Assembly: GCA_030640725.1 (NCBI GenBank)
Contig: DAOWIV010000296.1
Location: 1-9,442 of the forward strand
From: Methanosarcinales archaeon
GTDB taxonomy: Archaea; Halobacteriota; Methanosarcinia; Methanosarcinales; Methanogasteraceae
Length of the DNA stretch: 9,442 nucleotides
Reading direction: 5' to 3'
Shown: positions 5,530-9,442 of the stretch, piece after piece
Layout of the letters: each line of letters opens with the position of its first letter
Position numbering within the stretch: the stretch's first letter is position 1
Translations under genes and position numbers: made by a program
The notes under the pieces: generated by a model
Databases searched by the model: none
Told to the model about the DNA's origin: nothing
What the model saw: the letters and a program-made list of their open reading frames with translations, nothing else

Positions 5530-6121
5530 TGTCCTGCTGCGCACACATCGCCAGCACGGTCATAATCCTTTCATGAATTGACGTCCTTTCCATTACGCAG
5601 TGTCCCTACGATCTTCCGCTGGACAACATGCTCGCGAAGCGCCCTTTCTGCTCTGTTGTTGGTCGGCTCCACGCCTGGATGAATGACAAACGTGAACCAG
5701 TACTCAAATCCGTTTTCTATCTTACCGATGAGCTTTTCCACCTTCTCACTTTCGTATTCTCTATTGAGCCATCGTTTGAGCGTTGCTTCTCGCATTATGC
5801 AACAGCTTCTCCCGAGTTTCGAGCGGAGGATCACTTTCAAGCGGGTCATTCAGTTTTTCATAGAGTCTCCCCGAGTGCTCTTGTGTAAAGGAACCGCCTC
5901 CGCAATCTTCTCGGCGAGATCCTTTGGTTCTCGTAGTAGATGTGCCAAGCAGCGCTGGATATGGTTTGTGAATTTGGCATACGGTTTCCAGCCATCGCAC
6001 ACGATCGTTCCCTTGAATCGCCTCGTCAGAACCTCCATCCGGACTAACGTGTCCCGCTCTTCAGAATCACGACAAGAGTCTCTGCCGGTGTGGTGAATGC
6101 CCAAATCCGATCTCTCCACAC
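5530..6121 (-). pseudogene. IS66-family transposase remnant
   Basis: The C-terminal half of an IS66 DDE transposase is spread over several minus-strand frames. In order from 6121 downwards: VWRDRIWAFTTPAETLVVILKS, then FKGTIVCDGWKPYAKFTN and HIQRCLAHLLREPKDLAE, then LYEKLNDPLESDPP and ETREKLLHNAR, then TLKRWLNREYESEKVEKLIG up to PGVEPTNNRAERALREHVVQ, then IHERIMTVLAMCAQQ. At least four frame changes separate these pieces (near 6048, 5885, 5790 and 5590). The second Asp (VCDGW) and the Glu (NRAERAL) of the DDE triad are visible; the first Asp and the whole N-terminal half of the roughly 500-aa protein are missing. No terminal repeats or accessory tnpA/tnpB genes are seen. The element is dead and old. 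The far C-terminal limit is uncertain because the frame runs on into the repeat region. Confidence 0.85.
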
Positions 6122-6208
6122 TGCGGCGTGAGGACGGAAGCAGAGCGGTTAAGAATCACCAGACACCATGAAAAAGACTAAACCACAATCACGAAGTACC
6201 ATACAATA

Positions 6209-7210
6209 ATGGATGCGAAAACCAAAGCGATCCTCATTGCAGAGGGTTTGGCAGATATCGATCCCGGACTGCTCGACAACCCCAAAGTATCAACTGCAGG
6301 ACCGGGCGCGGGTATCTCCTCCTTTTTCTTCAGGTCGGGAGGTCACCGCGTTCGCCTGGAGGCGAGAAGAGACCCGGATGCCCGGCTCAAGGTGCGGCGA
6401 GTGTCACCGGGGGGCGATGAGGTTACCATCCTCTGCGATGGCAGGGAGATTGTGCGCGGCACCATCGAACCCACGTTGCTGCACTGCCCTGAGCAGGCAT
6501 ACATCACCATCAGCGAGCGGTGCATATTCAATTGCGCGTTCTGCCCGGTCCCGAAGCTTGCAGGTAGAACCAAGTCTCATGACGAGGTACTGAAGATGGT
6601 CGCTGATGCGTACAAGACAGGAAACATGCATGCGATCTCCATCACGTCCGGGATTGAGAATTCCCCGGAGGAAGAGGTTGCGCGGGCTGTTAGCATTGTA
6701 AAATCACTTGTAAGATACAATGTCCCGATCGGCGTCTCAGTATATCCAACCGCGGACTCGTCCTTGCTCCTGAAGGAAGCGGGATCTCTTGAAATCAAGT
6801 ACAACGTCGAAACAATGGACCGAAGCATCTTTAAACGTGCATGTGCTGATATGGACCTTGATTTTGTGCTTGAGTCGCTTGAGGACGCTGCCAGGATATT
6901 TGGCAGGAACCGGGTCTACTCAAACTTCATTATCGGTCTTGGGGAATCTGATAAAACCGTGAAAAAAGGCGTACAGGTGCTTGCAGAACTTGGAGTGATC
7001 CCGATCCTCCGTGCGCTTGTCTTGCATCCGCTCCGCCCGGACCTTGTGGATGTCTGCCCAGGTGCTGCGCGTCCGAGCGCGGATCGATTGCTCATGCTGG
7101 CGAGATTCGAGCGGAAGGTGCTGGATGATTGCGGGCTTAATGCCAACCTCTCAAAGACGATGTGCCTGCCGTGCACGGGTTGCGATCTTGTGCCACACCG
7201 GGATGTGTAA
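6209..7210 (+). CDS. Radical SAM protein with C-terminal CxxCxxC
   Basis: A 333-residue radical SAM enzyme. The signature CIFNCAFC (Cys105, Cys109, Cys112) binds the [4Fe-4S] cluster that cleaves S-adenosylmethionine. About 95 residues without radical SAM motifs precede it (with GGHRVRLEARRDPDARLKVR). The barrel shows ISITSGIEN, VSVYPT, IKYNVETMD and YSNFIIGLGE, reminiscent of the BioB/lipoyl-synthase-like side of the superfamily. The C-terminus carries a second cluster-type motif, Cys319-x2-Cys322-x2-Cys325 in MCLPCTGCDLVP, which could hold an auxiliary Fe-S centre. I cannot name the substrate; similar proteins occur in methanogens without an agreed role. The ATG has no clear Shine-Dalgarno, so the mRNA may be nearly leaderless. 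It is a single gene between an IS66 remnant and the cold-shock gene, ends in TAA, and has GC content like the rnhB block. Confidence 0.92.
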   Translation: MDAKTKAILIAEGLADIDPGLLDNPKVSTAGPGAGISSFFFRSGGHRVRLEARRDPDARLKVRRVSPGGDEVTILCDGREIVRGTIEPTLLHCPEQAYITISERCIFNCAFCPVPKLAGRTKSHDEVLKMVADAYKTGNMHAISITSGIENSPEEEVARAVSIVKSLVRYNVPIGVSVYPTADSSLLLKEAGSLEIKYNVETMDRSIFKRACADMDLDFVLESLEDAARIFGRNRVYSNFIIGLGESDKTVKKGVQVLAELGVIPILRALVLHPLRPDLVDVCPGAARPSADRLLMLARFERKVLDDCGLNANLSKTMCLPCTGCDLVPHRDV

Positions 7211-7222
7211 AACATAGAACGA

Positions 7223-7350
7223 AAATATTTTACCCAAATATTTATGTAGGACTTGCTCCCACTGTTGAGTGAACCTAAAGTAATACGGAAGTAAAGAGAG
7301 ACAATCTGTGGAAGTTAGCTCTTCCGGCTTTATATTATTTTAGTGGAGGA
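7223..7350 (+). promoter_or_regulatory. Promoter, leader and Shine-Dalgarno of the cold-shock gene
   Basis: Two copies of the self-complementary octamer AAATATTT (7223-7230 and 7236-7243), 13 bp apart, give a TATA-like site; transcription would start near 7265-7270. This leaves a leader of about 85-90 bases. It contains a hairpin, GGAAG (7310-7314) with CTTCC (7321-7325) and a 6-base loop, then an AU-rich stretch, then the strong ribosome site GGAGGA (7345-7350) 6 bases before the ATG. A second TATA-like stretch at 7329-7341 is too close to the ATG to leave the ribosome site in the transcript. The leader is a candidate for temperature control. Confidence 0.45.
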
Positions 7351-7356
7351 TTAACG

Positions 7357-7554
7357 ATGGAAGGAACAGTTAAATGGTTCAATATCAAAAAAGGATATGG
7401 CTTTATCACTGGCAACGACGGTGAGGATTATTTCGTGCATTATACAGCCATAGAAGACAATGCATTTGTACATGATAATGACCGCGTATCTTTTGACTCT
7501 GCGCAAACCGAGCGAGGAAAACAGGCTCAAAACGTCGTGCCACTTGGAGATTGA
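7357..7554 (+). CDS. Cold-shock domain protein (CspA family)
   Basis: A 65-aa single cold-shock domain, an OB-fold that binds single-stranded RNA and DNA and melts RNA structure at low temperature. It opens with MEGTVKWFNIKKGYGFIT; RNP1 is KGYGFI (12-17), RNP2 is YFVHY (25-29), followed by TAIEDNAFVHDNDRVSF. Both motifs keep their aromatic residues, so nucleic-acid binding should be normal. Length is typical of bacterial CspA; in archaea such proteins are found only in some lineages, for example methanogens and haloarchaea, and are usually thought to have come from bacteria. The start is fixed by GGAGGA at 7345-7350. It is monocistronic, with a structured leader upstream and a T6 run (7676-7681) downstream. 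Confidence 0.97.
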   Translation: MEGTVKWFNIKKGYGFITGNDGEDYFVHYTAIEDNAFVHDNDRVSFDSAQTERGKQAQNVVPLGD

Positions 7555-7584
7555 AACAAAAATACCTGGATTTGAGGCATTATC

Positions 7585-7799
7585 TCACACACCGGGGTCC
7601 GGTGCGCTTGCTCATGGTCAGAGTTATTATGTTACTCTGTGCTCTGGCTTACGGGCAGTGTGTTAGGATTTAGGGTTTTTTAGGCACGCTAAGCGTGTTC
7701 CAATTGGTCAGAAACGCATGTTCACGAGCAAGAGGAGACTTGGTACGTAAAAGTCTCAAAGACCGTGGCGGTAGCCACAATTTTGAAACCCGCTTTTTT
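7585..7799 (+). ncRNA. Hairpin-rich non-coding stretch, candidate structured RNA
   Basis: No convincing protein is encoded. The stretch holds five close inverted repeats: CACCGG/CCGGTG (7590-7604, 3-base loop); CAGAGT/ACTCTG (7619-7639, 9-base loop); CACGC/GCGTG (7685-7697, 3-base loop); GAGACTT/AAGTCTC (7735-7757, 9-base loop); GTGGC/GCCAC (7765-7778, loop GGTA). A long-range pair, CTTGCTC (7607-7613) with GAGCAAG (7726-7732), could enclose the middle. T6 runs at 7676-7681 and 7794-7799 could end transcripts. I do not recognise SRP, RNase P, tRNA or snoRNA signatures. It could be an independent RNA, the 3' part of the cold-shock mRNA, or the end of an IS200/IS605-type element with its guide-type RNA. 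Which of these is unknown. Confidence 0.35.
7676..7681 (+). terminator. Poly-T terminator downstream of the cold-shock gene
   Basis: T6 after GGG, about 120 bases beyond the cold-shock stop; archaeal RNA polymerase ends transcripts at such T-runs. A second T6 run at 7794-7799, behind the GTGGC/GCCAC hairpin, could act as a back-up. Confidence 0.4.
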
Positions 7800-7880
7800 A
7801 TCGACAGTATAACTTGACTTTGTCAGATTTGACCTGAACCTATCGTAATCCACACTCATCTATCGCACGTACAGTAGTTA

Positions 7881-7931
7881 GATATATTAATACCGCATTC
7901 CACATAAAGTCCATCCACCAATAAATGAGGG
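7881..7931 (+). promoter_or_regulatory. TATA-like box and ribosome site of the transposase gene
   Basis: GATATATTAA at 7881-7890 is a good archaeal TATA box, and transcription would begin near 7911. GAGGG at 7927-7931 lies 4 bases before ATG 7936 and supports that start. The bases from 7800 to 7880 hold nothing else I can identify; a left terminal repeat of the element is expected here but I could not match one to the right side. Confidence 0.45.
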
Positions 7932-7935
7932 AATA

Positions 7936-9312
7936 ATGGATGGCATAAACTTTAACTTGCACACCAGAGATCTGTTCAGGATATTCGATAAATTGAGGCA
8001 TGTCCATGACAGATATACCTCATACTTCCGCAGCAAAACCCGTAGCGCCACTACCCAGTCGTTTCAGTACATTCAGGGAAAATTTATCAAGCAAAAGCGC
8101 GGCAACATGACAGAGTACGCCAAAGTCGTTCCGGACTGTAACAACCAGTCGCTTCAGAATACAATTTCCGAGTCTCCATGGGATGAAAGACCGGTAATCG
8201 ACCAGATTCAGAAAGATGTGGCCGAATTAATCGGGAATCCGGTCAATGGCTCCATTCATGTAGACGAATCAGGATTTCCGAAGCAGGGAACAGAGTCAGT
8301 CGGTGTAGCGCGCCAATATTGTGGTCGTCTCGGAAAGGTCGAAAACTGTCAGGTTGGTGTCTTTCTCGGATATGTGAACGGATCTTACCGAACCCTGATC
8401 GATGAAGCGATTTACATCCCAAAAAGCTGGGCAGAGGATTGTGAACGTCGTGAAAAGTGCGGTGTTCCGGAAGATATCGTGTTCAAGACGAAAGCCGAGC
8501 TCGCATTGAAAATGATCCTCCATGCGAAGGATAACGGTGTTCCATTCGGATGGGTCGGGATGGATTGTTTCTATGGAGAGCAACCGTGGCTTCGGAATGA
8601 AATTGACGCCAAAGGGATTGTTTATATTGCAGATATACCAGTTGACACTCGCGTCTGGTTGAACAAGCCAGAAACAGGAATTCCAGAGCGAAAAGGAGAT
8701 CGCGGACGCATTCCAACGAAAGAGAAGGTGCTTGAGGGTGAACCGGATCCAATCGAGGTGAGGAATCTTAAGGATCAACTGGATGCGGAGCAATGGAACC
8801 ATGTCTTCGTTAGAGACACCGAACGGAAGGAGCTATGGTCGAATATCGCGTGTATTCGGGTGTATCCAGTGGTTGATAGGCTTCCCGGGGATGAGATATG
8901 GCTGATCATTCGGATAGATGATGGAGATGAGTCTGTAAAGTACTAGTTTTCCAATGCCCCACCTGACACAGGTGTAGAGCGGTTTGCCCAGATGTCCTGT
9001 AGTAGATACTGGATAGAGCGTGCATTCGAGGATGGAAAGGGGATTGCAGGTCTTGCAGATTACCAGGTCCGTGGTTGGACCGGATGGCACCACCATATGG
9101 CGCTATCTCTACTTGCAATGCTCACTCTATTGATGATGGTCATGGATCTTGGTAAAAAGGCAGAATTACTGACAGTTCAGGATGTGAAAGAGATCCTTGA
9201 GGTAACGCTGCCAAAAAGGGTGATTATGGAAAGGGAAATCCTGAAAATCATCGAAGAAAAGCATAGGGCGCGATATTCCGCAAGAATGTCGCATCATCGA
9301 AGAAATGGTTAA
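7936..9312 (+). CDS. IS701/IS4-like DDE transposase with in-frame TAG
   Basis: A 458-codon DDE transposase of the IS701-like group, which cuts and joins insertion-sequence ends. The frame is open from ATG 7936 to TAA 9310-9312 except for one TAG at 8944-8946 (codon 337). The catalytic Asp110 lies in SIHVDESGFPKQG and the second Asp210 in WVGMDCFYGEQPW. The Glu (probably Glu361 in RYWIERAFEDGKGIAGL) lies behind the TAG, so the 336-aa product alone would be inactive. Around the stop the text is ESVKY-TAG-FSNAPPDT; relatives have KYxxSNAPxDT, so the codon replaces one residue, perhaps Tyr. No frameshift is seen anywhere, unlike the IS66 relic. Either pyrrolysine is inserted at UAG, or this is a fresh nonsense mutation. 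A reinitiation ATG exists at 8992. Confidence 0.88.
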
Positions 9313-9442
9313 CCGGGCATTGCCTGCGGGCAATGCAAAGCGCAAGTGTGATCTCGTAAGCGTCGGAAGCGTCTGTTTCAGCGGTAGCTTTCTGTGTAAG
9401 TTTCGGTGAATGGGGGATTGCAGTGTTCGGATACAGAAAATC
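9313..9442 (+). other. Non-coding tail with strong hairpin behind the transposase
   Basis: No gene is seen. Five bases behind the transposase stop is a perfect 8-bp stem, GCATTGCC (9317-9324) with GGCAATGC (9329-9336) and a TGCG loop, which may end the transcript or mark the element's right end. Further on the heptamer AAGCGTC occurs twice (9358-9364 and 9368-9374), followed by GCGGTAGC (9381-9388), an octamer also present in the hairpin at 7768-7775. The right border of the insertion element is not resolved and may lie here or beyond the window. Confidence 0.5.

Noticed and set aside
5350..5544. Longer glycosylase start at 5544
   Set aside because: The extension translates the direct repeats into repeated low-complexity peptide (LQLKQRGC twice), while the family homology starts at MPDPIIDLYDLL; a TATA-like box lies between.
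5117..5581. 154-aa plus-strand frame
   Set aside because: It lies opposite the glycosylase gene and the repeats; no family likeness.
7460..7666. 68-aa plus-strand frame over the cold-shock gene end
   Set aside because: It begins inside the cold-shock gene in another frame and runs into the hairpin region; no likeness to a known protein that I can support.
7585..7799. tRNA, SRP RNA or RNase P RNA
   Set aside because: No cloverleaf, T-loop, SRP helix 8 or RNase P core motifs seen in the stretch.
8296..8802. 168-aa minus-strand frame
   Set aside because: Opposite the well-conserved transposase; no motif.
8992..9312. Separate 106-aa gene behind the transposase
   Set aside because: It is in the same frame as the transposase and carries its catalytic Glu segment, so it is the second part of one gene.

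Overview
The window looks like a chromosomal segment of a euryarchaeon related to methanogens (Methanosarcinales, ANME or Syntrophoarchaeia-like). Evidence: an archaeal-type RNase HII, KaiC-like RecA-fold proteins, a small GTPase with a roadblock partner, an archaeal YhbY-type RNA-binding protein, a radical SAM protein, a cold-shock protein, TATA-like promoters, poly-T ends and AT-poor coding DNA in ATGA-coupled operons. Most genes end in TGA and TAG is rare as a stop, as expected in an organism that might decode UAG as pyrrolysine. The genus cannot be fixed from the sequence.

Layout. (1) 31-1002: an AT-rich, unrecognised 323-aa protein. (2) 1120-1590: a gene graveyard with a short HicB, the C-terminal remnant of HicA directly behind it, and on the minus strand the C-terminal scrap of HisI with a frameshift and a lost catalytic Cys. 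(3) 1596-4751: rnhB, then a tight plus-strand operon: KaiC-like protein, KaiC-like/Ras-type GTPase fusion, roadblock/LC7 protein, YhbY-like RNA-binding protein. The last three overlap by ATGA. (4) 4735-5349 minus: a HhH-GPD DNA glycosylase that overlaps the YhbY gene tail to tail. Upstream of it lie a palindrome and two 25-bp direct repeats 51 bp apart, with G-quadruplex-like DNA between them. (5) about 5530-6121 minus: a decayed IS66 transposase with at least four frameshifts. (6) 6209-7210: a radical SAM enzyme. (7) 7357-7554: a cold-shock protein with a long, probably structured leader. (8) 7555-7935: a hairpin-rich non-coding stretch that may be a structured RNA. (9) 7936-9312: an IS701/IS4-like DDE transposase, intact except for one in-frame TAG codon. 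(10) 9313-9442: a short non-coding tail with a strong hairpin.

The best candidate for a coherent, little-described system is the KaiC-like / KaiC-GTPase / roadblock operon. It resembles an MglA/MglB-type GTPase switch wired to two RecA-fold subunits whose ATPase motifs are each broken in a different place. The most checkable single oddity is the in-frame amber codon in the transposase, which sits before the catalytic Glu and could be pyrrolysine read-through or a single nonsense mutation.
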